Positions 11,508 to 23,463 of a DNA stretch of 64,000 nucleotides are shown one piece after another. The notes below the pieces were generated by a model, which saw nothing but the letters and a program-made list of their open reading frames with translations, had not been told where the DNA came from and did no database searches. The DNA is taken from contig NMRB01000846.1 of the NCBI GenBank assembly GCA_002633025.1, positions 90,495-154,494 on the forward strand, written 5' to 3'. Positions within the stretch are counted from its first letter, which is position 1. Each line of letters opens with the position of its first letter. Source of the stretch: Notospermus geniculatus (Eukaryota > Nemertea > Pilidiophora > Heteronemertea > Lineidae). The position numbers and the translations under genes are program-made.

Positions 11508-11632
11508 TAGAGTGTAATGCATCCGTCTTCCTGATGCCCCCTGTATATGTTTGTCACAGGATTAAGGGTCGTGGTCGCTTTAGAGTCCAATTCAATGGTG
11601 CCGCTTAATCGTAAATGTATGGCGGACATTCC
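11508..11632 (+). mobile_element. MITE family R1 copy
   Basis: It begins 'ggtgtggtagagtgtaatgc' and continues 'cctgatgccccctgtatatg', 'cacaggattaagggtcg' and 'gtccaattcaatggtgccgc'. These are the same blocks as at 5474 and, in reverse, at 39113-39285. The right terminus is missing, so this copy is truncated. Confidence 0.65.
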
Positions 11633-12116
11633 AGCACATCTTGTCCTATAATCCAGATAGGAGCTAACTGTTTCCAGCATGCACTCCGACAGCCCTGGAT
11701 GGAAATATTCCATTGTGTCACAAAACGATCTCCCAACAGAATACAGGCTAATTGCGAACCCGTTGAACGTTTTTCCCCCGCAGATATTTTTTCGTATTTT
11801 TCGTATAATGCCTCTGATGCACAACAGCGCTGGTTAACTTTTTCCAGCGTCTGCTGGTAAGAAATTCGTGTCCAGAGAATAAACACAGGCAACGTGACTC
11901 TGTTTAACAATCGCTGTGAGAATTGCAGTCACGTCCTTCCTGCAGATAGCAAGGGGCGTTTTCTCCCGGGCGACTGTTTGCACTTATCATGATAAAGAAT
12001 CTGCTACATCTATGTCTCAGAACCTCAGGAGCCCGACGATTTACCGTTACGTCACAGCGCCCATATACAATGCAACCACACGAGGAATTGACGTCCGGTG
12101 TAATTGTTTTCATTGC

Positions 12117-12202
12117 NNNNNNNNNNNNNNNNNNNNNNNNNNNNNNNNNNNNNNNNNNNNNNNNNNNNNNNNNNNNNNNNNNNNNNNNNNNNNNNNNNNN
12201 NN
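12117..12202. other. assembly gap (86 N)
   Basis: A run of 86 N's. Any frame crossing it is meaningless. Confidence 0.99.
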
Positions 12203-13090
12203 TACATCTGTTGACTTGGGTATTTCGTTCAACATTTTACACGACGTATTTCTTTCGCCAGAGCTTTAAAGTTGTTTGATACCGAACACTCAAGGTCTTG
12301 ACGTAATCTGACACGCATAACTACGTTCAGCAAACGAGATTTCTTGTTTACTATATCTGACATCGCATCGCAGTATCCCCAAGGAACGATTCAAGAAGAA
12401 ACCTCGTTAAAGCAAGTCTTCTTTCATGTCATACTATCAGCTGACATTTGACGGTCAGAAAGAACATCGGGCGGTACATGCGCAAGACTTTCGATCCGGG
12501 GTGTAGTCTTGCGCTCCTCAGCCGAAAGGTCACGTGATGCTACCCAGCCAATCAGCGTCCATACTCTCGATTTATGGAACGAAATTTCCTTGGTATCACT
12601 TAAATATTTGGATATCGCTCCTACCAAAAATAGATACACGTAATGTATTTTGCTCCTACTGACAGTAGCAAAGCCGTTTTCAAAATTTGAATATTGCCGT
12701 GCCGCATTAAAGGAGGTTTTAGAGCACAACTTGTGTTGACAGTTGTAAACTCCTCATTAATGTTTGAAAGATTCAAGGCAGTCTTCACGCCTGTTACAGC
12801 GTTCAGAGTTGCGCCGAGGGATTTTAGCCATTAAATGTTAGGACGACAAAGAAATTAATTAGGTATGACGAACAGAGGAGAAATGTACAGGAGAATTCGG
12901 TGTGAAATTCCTTCTGGTGGTCTCCCAGGGTTCATCCTTTCACAGAAGTGGATTTCCTTTCGCCTCATTTGATATACTAAATGTGGTTTACACTCTTTTC
13001 CACATTTAGGAGATTTTGTCGTTTTGCCCACTTAGTGAATAATCCTTACAAGGGATGGATTCAGACCTCCCAGAAAGGAGGATTGTTGCG
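12203..13090. other. no recognised feature
   Basis: A 101-codon minus-strand frame at 12424-12729 has no recognisable domain. I see no repeat shared with the rest of the window. Confidence 0.4.
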
Positions 13091-13412
13091 CGACTGACAG
13101 CCGGGGCAAGACAACCGACTGACAGCCGAGGCAGGACAACCTACTGGCAGCCGAGGCAGGACAACCTACTGACAGCCGAGGCAGGACAACCGACTGACAG
13201 CCGGGGCAAGACAACCTACTGACAGCCGAGGCAGGACAACCGACTGACAGCCGAGGCAGGACAACCGACTGACAGCCGAGGCAGGACAACCGACTGACAG
13301 CTAAGGCAGGACAACCGACTGACAGCCGGGGCAAGACAACCTACTGACAGCCGATGCAGGACAACCGACTGACAGCCGAAGCAAGACAACCGAGGCAAGA
13401 CGCCGACCGACG
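13091..13412. repeat. 25-bp minisatellite
   Basis: About 12-13 tandem units of GACAGCCGAGGCAGGACAAC plus CGACT. Variants are CCGGGGCAAG for CCGAGGCAGG and CTACT for CGACT. The unit is not a multiple of three, so three units make a 25-residue period in any frame. This explains the 100- and 68-codon minus-strand frames, which are not genes. Confidence 0.92.
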
Positions 13413-14685
13413 GTCGGGGCAAGATTGTGCTTCAAATGCGTTTCCCTGGCATCTGAAAACGAAATACAATGTAGCACTCAAATTTTTATCTGACTGTTAT
13501 GAAAAGGTCATTGCTGTGCCAGATTAAGGGGCGTGGACGTACGCCCTGCTTACAACTATTAAAGGAGAATTCCATCTACGCTTGGTTTTGGTTTGGCTTC
13601 CCCAACAAACTTAGAAAAGAGCTGCGTGGTAATTGTTTTATAACAGATTCTTTGTAAGAACGCTCCCTGAGCTAAATATACAGTATAGCGACGGTTGATT
13701 GAAATGACATTTGAAAACATTTAACTTTGTAAACAAGCATTAGAGATCGCCTACGTACGTTTAAGTACCTCAAGATATCATTTTTAGTGAAAAGAACGTC
13801 ATCCTCTGCATCTTATGGGAATCAGGTTTGTCCTCTTTCCTGCAGCAGCTTTTAAAACAAATATTTTCCGACGAATTTCCATCAATATTAAAAGCTTTAA
13901 ATTCTAAGAGTACTAGACACACACAATACATTTTGAAGTTAACCTAGAGACGCTGTATACCGCATTATCCCTCCGCTCGCCAACAGATTCCCAAACGGAA
14001 AGAACCATTTAAGGCAGCCATTTAGCCCTCGCTTTAGAAAAGACGGCGGGACATGATAAGTCACCGTCAATTCCAAGGGGGGCTTTTGTGTGACATACAG
14101 ATATATACCAGTTATTACTAAGCGGTGTTAAGGGATGAAATGGAGGGCTATCGATATCGATTCTACCGCGGCAATCAGGGGTACTAATCCGTTGATAATC
14201 TATAGGGGGTGTCGTTCATGGTTGGATGAACTGACAAAATTTCTCCGACTTTGCTCTTCGGATATTTGGCGATTTTGACTGATTCTTCCCGACTTCAACA
14301 TGTCGTGTGAGAATTAATAGGAAAGGCAGACGGGTGTTCGTGTGACGGCTGGCTCTGAGATGTCATATTTGATTTCGATGACACGAACCGTAGCCTTTGA
14401 TTGAAGAACCATGAGAGCAGGGCTTCAAAACGACAAGAGGGTGTTGGCGAGGCGCGACAAGGTCTGGTCTAGTTCGCCTCCAATGTGCCGCGGGTTGTTT
14501 CACTACTCTGAGCCGCAATGCGCGTGTCTGTACCAAGAGCCGTCGTCAACCGGCGGCTCATCCTCACACCCAGGGTCTTCAAACCGCTCCCCTCCGCTCA
14601 CTAAGTTCTGGGAGGGGACTACCGTAAGCCATCTGAGATTCTCAGGATGCCGGCGGCTTATGACTGCAGGAAACCAGGCAATATA
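13413..14685. other. no recognised feature
   Basis: Non-repetitive by eye. Opposing frames of 91 (+) and 86 (-) codons at 14411-14763 run into the dispersed repeat that starts at 14686 and are not supported. Confidence 0.4.
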
Positions 14686-14830
14686 GGAGCGCTTATCGCC
14701 GAAAGATGGCAGCAAAATTCTAGCAGACCAATACAATAGAAAGTTCTCCTGGTTGGTGTTCAATCAACCATGACTGGGTCCGCTATGCATTAAATTGGAC
14801 GGAAGTGACACCTATCTGTCAACTGACTGA
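14686..14830 (+). repeat. dispersed repeat family R2, copy 1
   Basis: AGGAGC...GAAAGATGGCAGCAAAATTC, 'accaatacaatagaaag', 'gttggtgttcaatcaacca' and 'gtgacacctat' recur at 23311-23463 and 30062-30216 with the same spacing. No long terminal inverted repeat is visible. It is probably a MITE or a SINE tail. 'caactgactgac' follows copies 1 and 3. Confidence 0.7.
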
Positions 14831-15744
14831 CAGCCAGGCACTGATCCTCCACTTTGTGCTGCAGACTGTTTCGCAGTATACTGCCTTAGTTGTGTGTATC
14901 CCCATCCCTGTGCTAGGTTAGGGTCCCTTCACACAGCATATCCAGACTCTCTTCCAGATCCTTTGCTCTGATCCTCACTTAGTGCTACAGACCGCTTCAC
15001 AGTAGACAGCCTTCGTTCTGTGTACCCCCAGGCGCTAGGCTAGGGTCACTTCTGCATCCCCAGCCGTTAGGAAGAGTTCACAAGATCAGGTATATCCATC
15101 TGGTTCTCACCAGTCTATCTGTCCTGACGGTCATCTAGCCTGGTTCGAATCCACCACATTTCCCGTTTCTGAGGTGGTGACAGCCTCAGCCAATCATCGG
15201 GGCGCGAAGGAAAATCGACGCGCCAATCAAAATCCGTGTTACAAATTCGAGCGTGAAGAGCAAAGAAAGTGTCAAACGGTGATTTGTTTCACAAGTTCTG
15301 ATTGGCTCGGAGGCGGGGTCAAGTAGGGGTTAGGTTCATTAATAATTTATGCATTAACGGAAAAGATGACACGATTCGGACAAGGCTAAAGACGGAGTTC
15401 ATACGGAGTCGATAGCCTTGTTTGGACAAGATGGGTATATCAGACCACCTCACAATTGCCAGAGGCTATCAATCAGTTGTCGGTCCCATTCGCCCTGTTC
15501 TCATCGGTTTGAGCCAGCAAGATTCCACCAAGGACCTTCATCAGAATCAGGTCATGTCCGCTTGAGTAGATTGTTATGGCAACCAGCGGCTGGTGAGGAA
15601 TTTAGAATCGTGGATCATGATGCTGCATGTTTTGTTTGTTCTCTATTCTATTTCTTCATAAACTAATTTTGTGGCCAATTCGATCAGATACCCACCCACA
15701 TGTGCAATTATGTCGGTGGACAAGGTCAATTTTCCCTTGTGACA
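14831..15744. other. no recognised feature
   Basis: Two diverged versions of 'cactttgtgctgcagactg ... ttcgcagta' at about 14850 and 14978 form an old direct duplication of about 130 bp. Otherwise nothing is supported. Confidence 0.4.
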
Positions 15745-17735
15745 GGTGAGTAGACGCACGGGGGGAAATTCGCAATCACGTCAGGCACCACGAGATTAGT
15801 GAGGTTTCGCAAACCTGACGAAATACGTAGTACGAAATCCGAAATTCAACTTCATTTCCAGGACCTAATGTATTTCTTGAGATGGTTGGTACCACAAATG
15901 TACCTGCTGCCAGTGCGTCTTTCAGAACATCGTGTGAGACCGAGAGAGTTGTGGTGCATCTTGAATTTTTATATTGGTGAGCTGGCCTTGAGGCATTCTC
16001 ACCACTAAAATCATCACACTTTTAAAAGTGGGTCAATTTTTCGCCTCCATTTTCTCCTTTTCCATTCACGTAATCTACTGATTATCGACGCAATAGCTAA
16101 TCATTTGGCGTGAAATTGTGTCCCCTGCTAAGCAATTTGAATAATATAATCGGCTTGGTGCTTTTTGGACGATTTTTGGACCAAATGACGAGATTATTTA
16201 GGATCATTTTCATGCGGGTCCTCTGTCCTCGACTCCTATTGTACTGTACGTAGGCCTATAGCGGAGCGGCTGTAACAGGCAGGGGACCAGGTGTTGGACA
16301 GTAAAAATGGTGGAGATTCTTTTCATCACTTGAGAAATTAGACCCATTGTGATACCTTTTCTAACCCTTCATTAGGTATTCAACTCATTCTTTCATGTGT
16401 AGCAACAACTTCCACGCTTAATTGATAACTAAGATAATTCAAATACTTGGACATTTCCACAGTCTTTGTTGGCCACATTTCCTGACTGCTCTGTATACAC
16501 TACATCGATCGTATGTTCATGGATGAACCAGGTCACGGTAATAAACATACAGTAGCATAGCGCCTGTATTCAGGTCTCACCACACAGGGGAAAGTAGGAC
16601 ATCTCAAATAGGATGCTCGTGGCTTCCAACATCCAATAATAACAACTTCCTGATGGCCATAGACAAGCCTGGTTTCTCTGGCCATCGATGGTGGCGCTGA
16701 CTGATAGGCCTATTTACGGTACGTTAATAGGCCTGTGCCCCTCGCCCTCATGCCAGCGAACCGTTGTTGCCATTTGGCTTGTTTCCACTTCGTATCTGCG
16801 AAGTGGAAACGAAAGATAAATTCCAAAGTTTAAGGGCGAGCTGTCATTGTGAATTTTCATATATCTTGTACTTTTATGGTATTTTGACATCTTTTATTTA
16901 CAACGCCTGGCCACGTTTCAAAAATTCAAAACGTTGGCTCGCCCTTAATATACACCGCAACCTTGCGGTCTTGCGTCATACGCTAAAAGACGCCCTTGCA
17001 GCAGCAGGCGATTTGTGGTACCAACCATCTCCTAAAATACATTAGGTCCTGGAAAAGAAGTCAAATTTCGTATTTCGTACTTCGTGTTTCGTCAGATTTG
17101 CGAAACCTCACTATTGCTGTCCTTCAAACACATTTTGTGTACGAGCGCCAACTCGCATTTTTCAAAAGTCTGTGGGTTGCTTTGGATTGTCCTTGAAGGG
17201 TTGGGTATGTGCTATTTTGGGGGTTAAAGCGAGTGGCTCGCGGGGTTTGTTTACATTTTTGGTGGTACCTTCCATAGAGAGTGAATCTAGCCTCCAGGCA
17301 AAGCCGTGCCCCAGCCATATGCAACACCTGTGCAAATATGCGAATGTAAACACTGGGGACGAGGTTCCAGTAAAAATTTGTTAAAATGGGTTAATGACGT
17401 TTTCAAATTCAGTAGGTCAAGATGTACATTTTGTACTATTCCCATTGATTTTGAAGCGGCAGATTTTGGAGAATGCGCCTCCGAAGTTTGGCTGTCTAAT
17501 GCATTTCCCATTAAACTAAAATCCTTCTTTTGCCTTTTTCTCAAAATGGTGCTTGATATCGATGACCAACTGTCATGGCGCCACAACAAACCCCGCGAGC
17601 CATTCGCTTTAATCCCATCAGACTTACCCCACACTCCAACCACTTACGACCAGACAAAGTCAATATTCCAACTTGACTGTGGGAAGACACCGGGTGAAAA
17701 AAATTCGCAATCACGACAAGCACCTTGAAGATAAT
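15745..17735. mobile_element. compound inverted-repeat element, about 2 kb
   Basis: The arm at 15799-15965 starts GTGAGGTTTCGCAAACCTGA and continues through 'ccaggacctaatgtattt' and 'gagatggttggtaccacaaa'. It is the reverse complement, with substitutions, of 16945-17111. A second inverted pair lies at 17170-17260 and 17570-17660 ('ggttaaagcgagtggctcgc' against 'gcgagccattcgctttaat'). GAAATTCGCAATCACGTCAG at 15761 recurs in direct orientation as 'aaattcgcaatcacgacaag' at 17701. The 140- and 118-codon frames inside are explained by these arms. It looks like nested or repeated insertion of one foldback family. Confidence 0.6.
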
Positions 17736-18428
17736 GACAAACATATTTCTGTAGCTCCACGTCAGCAGACCAGTTCTGTACTTAATTGAATACTATGTAA
17801 TCTTTTCACCCTAATTGATGGATGGTTTAGCTTATCAACGGCCCTGGCTTTGTGTGACAGTGAGTTCGGATGCTGGGGACGGTTATCATTGTGTCTCGTA
17901 TAGATGATGGATCACATCGGCTGCGGTGGAGATGGTGCGTCCCAATGACGTCAGATACAATCTGTCTCATTGTTGTGGCCGAGGTTTATATCGTTAAATG
18001 ATAAACTCTTTCTGAATACAACTACAAGTACGTGACTGTCGTCTGACAAACTCTTTATGTCTGACTTCCTCCGATATCCCAGATACTGACCTTTATCTCT
18101 CGTATTGGTAAACAAGGCTTGTTTTGAAACACAAAGGAAACCTTGAGGAAACTTTCAGATTCTGCTCAGTTTCGTGAACGCAAACAAATTTTAAGTCAGC
18201 TTCATTTGTGGATTGTCTATAAATTACCTTTTTGAGTTTGGTGTCGATATTCTCTTCATAATAAATGTCTTTCCCGAAAACAACGAATCAGAGATAGCTT
18301 TACAAAGTTCATTTGGCGGCCATATTGAATTTATGCTAATTAGCACCTTTACCACTTATGATTTCTTGTACCACTTTTCACTGACATCAGTTCCCTTATG
18401 TATTCTGGACAAATCTACCCAAAGGAAA
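17736..18428. other. no recognised feature
   Basis: AT-rich and non-repetitive by eye. A 73-codon plus frame at 18213-18434 runs to the edge of the next element and is not supported. Confidence 0.4.
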
Positions 18429-18433
18429 TACTA

Positions 18434-18799
18434 GTTGCGCTTCCACTACAAAAAAAGCCGGTATTTGTCCGCTCTTGTTCTGCTTCCATTACAGAATTGC
18501 CGGGTTTAATAAGTCCGGTTCTATTAAGTGCGGATCTATTTAGTTTGGATAGGTCATGCGCAGTCGCAAGCGACCGTGGAGCCACCTGTAGCCGAGCATA
18601 ATACTACAAATAGATCCGGTGTTATTGCCATTCCATTACAAAATTTATCCGCATCTAGATTCGGAGTATGATCGGCTATGCTATCCGAACTAAATAGATC
18701 CGCACTTAATAGAACCGGACTTATTAAACCCGGCAATTCTGTAATGGAAGCAGAATAAGAGCGGACAAATGCCGGCTTTTTTTGTAGTGGAAGCGCAAC
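18434..18799. mobile_element. foldback MITE, 366 bp, TACTA target duplication
   Basis: The terminal inverted repeats are roughly 115-130 bp and nearly perfect. They begin GTTGCGCTTCCACTACAAAA and run through 'gccgggtttaataagtccgg' and 'aagtgcggatctatttag'. TACTA stands immediately outside both ends (18429-18433 and 18800-18804), which gives a 5-bp duplication. The 67- and 60-codon frames on opposite strands are the two arms. I do not assign a superfamily from a 5-bp duplication alone. Confidence 0.85.
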
Positions 18800-18804
18800 T
18801 ACTA

Positions 18805-19667
18805 TGTCGACTGAAGGGGGTCATGATCAACCGTTGTAACAGCTGTAGGCCTACTCAGCGTGTATGTAGTAGTACAAAATGAGCTCTTCCATCAACAACC
18901 ATGCTTCCACTGATCAGCAGTCACTGGGATACTGCCCTCACCACTGAAGGGTATAGAAACATGGTTAAAGTTAAATCAGATCCACTTCAGGATATAAAGT
19001 GAAGATGACACTATCAGATTGTCTCAAAGGTCATCCTGTTTCTAACGTGTCAGGATTTTATAACCGGATGTGATTTCTCTTTCGTCGTATCGTTCAAGAT
19101 TTGGACCTAGTCACACTTTTCCCGGTCCTAATTTATAAAGTGCGTCTTAATGACTTGTTGATTTACGTGTTTTGAAAGTTGAAATGGACGACCTCGAAGC
19201 GGATGGGAAGCAATATACTTGGACAAGAGCTTGATTAGTATGACTGTAAGTGAATTACCATCCGCGCTGGATTTTCAAAGGCTTCCGTCCCAATAATTCA
19301 TGGACAAAGTACGTCAGCCTCGTTTCACCTTGACTTCAGAGCGAGGCGGAGTCGTCGTCTGCCGAGAAAACGTGAAGAAATATTTGACTTATTTGTCGTT
19401 CCTTAATTTTTTCCCATCAGCTTGAATTCTGTGAAGGCTGTTCAAAAATTGGTCGAATCCACCCCTCGTGTGATGATCACTGTTTTAATTCATCGATCGA
19501 GATTAAAGTCAAAGCTTCATAGACAATTTCCTTATTCTGTGCAGATATCCACGAGTACAACGCTTTTTACTTGAAGAAAGAATGTTGAGTAATATACAGC
19601 CCTTTGAAGCTACAGATTTTGTACCATTGTGGAGAAACATTTTCTTTTGATGATGATATGGTAATTG
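18805..19667. other. no recognised feature
   Basis: No shared repeat and no frame above 60 codons that I can support. Confidence 0.4.
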
Positions 19668-19887
19668 TATGCTAATGCAACGATGACGTCATCTCAGGAA
19701 AACACAGACTTGGCAGTCAACGGATTAGTGAATTTTTTATTTGTCATCAAGTTTAGCGAGTTTATCATAATCATATTCTGGACACTCTCACGGAAAAGCA
19801 TTCTAGTATGTTCTGTATTTCAGGAATTATTCAGAAATGAATTATCGCATTTTCCTGAGATGACGTCATCAGGCATCATTAGCATAA
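19668..19887. mobile_element. inverted-repeat element with terminal TGACGTCA boxes
   Basis: The left arm TATGCTAATGCAACGATGAC continues GTCATCTCAGGAAAA. The right arm is its inverse (TTTTCCTGAGATGACGTCAT, then 'gcatcattagcata'). Each arm carries a full GATGACGTCATC palindrome, so two CRE-type sites lie about 180 bp apart. The 94-codon plus-strand frame spans the hairpin and is not treated as a gene. Confidence 0.65.
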
Positions 19888-21107
19888 AAGATAATGAGCC
19901 AAGTTTTGGGCACTTCGTTTTTGAAAGAGCTGTATTCAAATGTCCATAACTTCCTTAATTCTCAATATTTTTGAAATGCGAGGAAAGCATGTTATTTTGC
20001 CAGTCAGGACTTTTTAATGAGATTTAAAAAAGAAAAATTGAAATTGAACGTGAAGCTTGGACTACAGAAAAAGTGATAAAAGAAAACAAAACAAAAACAT
20101 GAATTTGAGTGTGTGCTGCCAGTGTAAAAAGGTCACGCCAAGGATGGATCAGGTGGCTGTTTTTGTTTGAACACGTATAGATAGGTATTACTGACTAATA
20201 TACGAGGCAGCTTCCTTTGTGGTCACGGCAAAAGTTCCTCTAATCCGCGTCTAGACGAACAAGTTTCCGATATATGAATTTCTCCATCCGATGTTGTAGA
20301 CATGCCCGACGGATCTTTCCGGGGAGATCATCTGATCGGAATGCACTTAGTGGTGGTCGGTTGATGCGGTGTTTACGCCATTGTGAAGCCCGGTTGTGAA
20401 GGCTCTCTTCCGCCAGAGGACGTAAGTTTGCAAGTAAAAGACGTTTTGGGTGCAATCGCCTGGGTTGATTTGGAATCGTCATTTTCACACCTCCAAAAAA
20501 GGCTTCCAGCAATCGGTAAATTCAACATATCGAATTCTAGATTTGAAAAAAAGGTTGAAGTGTAGGCCTAAACCAGATTTGCGAATTGTTGTGTGGCAAT
20601 TCGAATTTAGCTCCAGTATAATATTCTGTCCGTTGTCTGTTAAACTTCAGTGGGTGGGACACGTCTAGATGTCAGCAGTAATCTCCTAACGCCAAACATC
20701 ATTACCAAACTGGTGCTGCCATCTATACAGCCGCGGCGGCTGCAACCCGAGTCTACAGTATTGAACCAATACTTAAACATTCATATTTTCTGTAGGTAGT
20801 TATTCCACGGCTAAGTGGGATCAGGTGTCAAACGCCGTTACTTATTCGATACGAAAATAAAATCTTATGCGAACACTCGTATTCGGAAAAGAAGTTTGCA
20901 ACACTGTATTAATCAGAAGAGGAAGAAAAATGGTGTGTTCATTCATCCAATGGCGTGTTGTGCATTCTGCTACCGATACCTTTGTTACTTGACATGTCAT
21001 ACATAAAGACAAAAATTCCTATAATAATTTTTGGTAAACATGAAGCTCCCTTACTCATGGCAGAACTAACACACTGTCAATCTTGTCCGAGTTAGAGGGT
21101 CGGGATT
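19888..21107. other. unassigned; opposing frames
   Basis: A 90-codon minus frame (20240-20512) and 60- and 72-codon plus frames overlap here. The minus frame has a basic, protein-like composition (for example SQWRKHRINRPP and LPGKIRRACLQHR). However, it has no recognisable domain, and the plus frame over the same bases looks equally plausible. I do not call a gene. Confidence 0.35.
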
Positions 21108-21210
21108 TTTCCACGTTTTGTCGACAGCCGGCGCCACTGGCGGTGCTTGCATCATTCTCCAACACCATAGTCTCGCTTTTCGCCACAGTGTTGGAGAATG
21201 TATGATTACA
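21108..21210 (+). repeat. dispersed repeat family R3, second copy
   Basis: CACGTTTTGTCGACAGCCGG continues CGCCACTGGCGGTGC and ends with the same TTCTCCAA ... TTGGAGAA stem as the copy at 1676-1795. Confidence 0.7.
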
Positions 21211-22565
21211 ACACAATGCATACGCAGATACCCTGGGAACGAGAGTTAATCTACATAGGGCGAGGTTGATAAGCGGTAGTTCAACAACATTATCAATAGA
21301 GGTCTCCCTTAACGCGGGTATGTTTAGCGCAGGGTTGGGAAGGAATACGGTGGCCCTTTAAAGGGAGCCTGTAGGCAGCTAGCTACTAGTCATACTAGTG
21401 CAGTCATTTTATCACAGGTGGCGCTAGCAGCTGACAATCTACTGATTTTGACTCGAATGTTGATGTATAATGTATTTTTCTTGCAAGAATTGTCAGAGTT
21501 AACCATCCGATCGGTGTAATGAGCACATCAAAATGCTATGAGGAGGACGCCAGTTGGGTTGAGTGGTTGATTTTTAATATCGATTTTTCGAAACATGCTG
21601 GCAATCGTATTAATGAGTAAAGAGCATTGAATTTTTTTATAAATTCATCGAAATATGCTTACTGACGATTTTTTTGAGTTAAATAATACAGACGTCGCAA
21701 CGCATGCTGCCCATTGTCAAATTTAAAAGCACCGAGTTCCGCTCCGAATACTTCATTTTTAGTCACATGCCACGTTGTCAAATAAAAAATGCTGGCATTA
21801 TCATGGCGATGTTATTGTCTAAAGTAGCGAAGTGTCATTATTACAACTGCTTCATACTCATGCGGCGAGTCAGTTAATGCACTTTAATGAGTGGATGTGG
21901 AAATACATCAAGTGTTCCGAGGACAATGTTTGTCAGTTTACTTCGTGATGGCCTGTCCTGGCTGTGTTTCCTATCATTTACTTCACAACCAATGACACTA
22001 CATCACATTTCCTCCGCCACTCTGTCATCTGATCTATTCTCTTCATGCCATGAAATGCATCTCTTATCAAATCCAAGAGCACAAGGGTCATTCAACTCTT
22101 GTTGATTTCATAAAAATCCCCAACTTTTAGTACAATACGAAACATTAGTACGGTAATGGGCTGTCTCTGCGCACAAGTAGCGGAATTCGTGAATGAAATG
22201 GTTCAGATTTTGCAATAAAGTGTTTGACGTTCGCAATCATGTACGGTGCCTAATGAGTAGTCATGATATCTGGTGAATATCCGCTCCTGTTCCGAGTACC
22301 GACATGATACGGGTTTTAGCACGCTCAAACTTTGAGAAACATTTTCGATGGCGCTTAAAGTGATATTTTAGCAACGTTATGAATGGAACATCTACCAAAC
22401 TTCGACTTACACACATTTTTGATGTTCGGTCACAATTTCAGACTGTGGTACATGTACTTAATTAACATACTGCCGAAGGAGCATACCAAGTTGATGAGAA
22501 ATTATCGGTGGAGCAAAAACCAAATTCGGCAATAAAACGGATGACAGAGCCTTAAGCCAACTTTC
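21211..22565. other. no recognised feature
   Basis: Non-repetitive by eye apart from 'ccctttaaaggg' at 21354. A 72-codon plus frame at 21887-22105 has no motif. Confidence 0.4.
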
Positions 22566-22757
22566 AGAGAACGCCAGTCCGTACAACTCGGCCAAACTAT
22601 GATTTGCTACCATTCTACAGCACTTTTAGACAACACCGATCTGTACAACTCGGTCAAACTACGCTCTGCTACCATTATACTGCTCTGTTCACTTTTAGAC
22701 AACGCCGATCCGTACAACTCGGTCAAACTACGCTCTCCTACCATGTAACTGCTCATT
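22566..22757. repeat. small tandem repeat, three units of about 65-75 bp
   Basis: Three copies of 'cgccgatccgtacaactcgg' followed by 'tcaaactacgctctgctacc' and 'cttttagacaa'. The middle unit has a short insertion ('tgctctgttc'). The last unit is truncated. Confidence 0.8.
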
Positions 22758-23310
22758 TTGCTTAGACTTAATGGCCTTTTCATGACGTCATCGCTATGAC
22801 GTCAGGGAAACATGTTGTAAGATCGAAGCATCCAATGAGCTCTCCTTGTAATCAAGCGAGGTTTCCTCCCCTTGTGACATACCTCTGCTGCAGTCACGTA
22901 CGTACACGTACACGTACACCATCTCAAACATGTGGCAAGGTAATCGCTAAACATTTCACACCATGGTCTATTCTCAGGGCGGTTCATGATTACCTCTACG
23001 CTAGCGTGCAGAAGGTTGATTTAGATATTGGCACCTGACGGTACGTTTCTCTGGGGCTAATTAGGAGACTCTCAGTCTTCTTTGAGAGAAATTATCGGGA
23101 GATTAAGTTTTGACGACATTATTGTGGGATACCGCAGTGGGGATGTCGGCAAGTGTACATTATAATGCGCATGACAAGTCCCTTGGTTGTGTCTGCATGC
23201 ATGCTGTACATGTGATGTATTTATTGTATAATATGCACAATTTGGTTGGCTGACGAACGCCGATCCGACAGTAATTCATTGAATGTCCATGTTCCGGTTC
23301 GAATGCAAAA
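22758..23310. other. no recognised feature
   Basis: Contains 'cacgtacgtacacgtacacgtacacc' (about 22896-22920), a short alternating tract. The opposite-strand frames here are not supported. Confidence 0.4.
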
Positions 23311-23463
23311 TAGGAGCAGTCCGCCGCGCTTGTGTCCGAAAGATGGCAGCAAAGTTCTAGCGGACCAATACAAAAGAAAATTCTCTTGATTTTGCTCAAT
23401 CAACCATGAATGGATCCCGGGAATGGATCCACTAGGCATTGAACTGGGCCGTAGTGACACCTA
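23311..23463 (+). repeat. dispersed repeat family R2, copy 2
   Basis: AGGAGCAGTCCGCCGCGC, 'gaaagatggcagcaaagttc', 'gcggaccaatacaaaag' and 'gtagtgacacctatt' match copies 1 and 3. The flank 'ttggttggctgacg' also recalls SINE-like text. A 10-bp internal duplication ('atggatcc') is present. Confidence 0.7.

Noticed and set aside
11916-12279. 117- and 96-codon plus-strand frames
   Set aside because: They read through 86 N's, so their openness is an artefact.
13032-13422. 100- and 68-codon repeat proteins (LSVGCPASAVSRLSC type)
   Set aside because: They are the 25-bp minisatellite read in three successive frames.
17306-17728. 140-codon plus and 118-codon minus frames
   Set aside because: Both are translations of the inverted arms of the compound element at 15745-17735.
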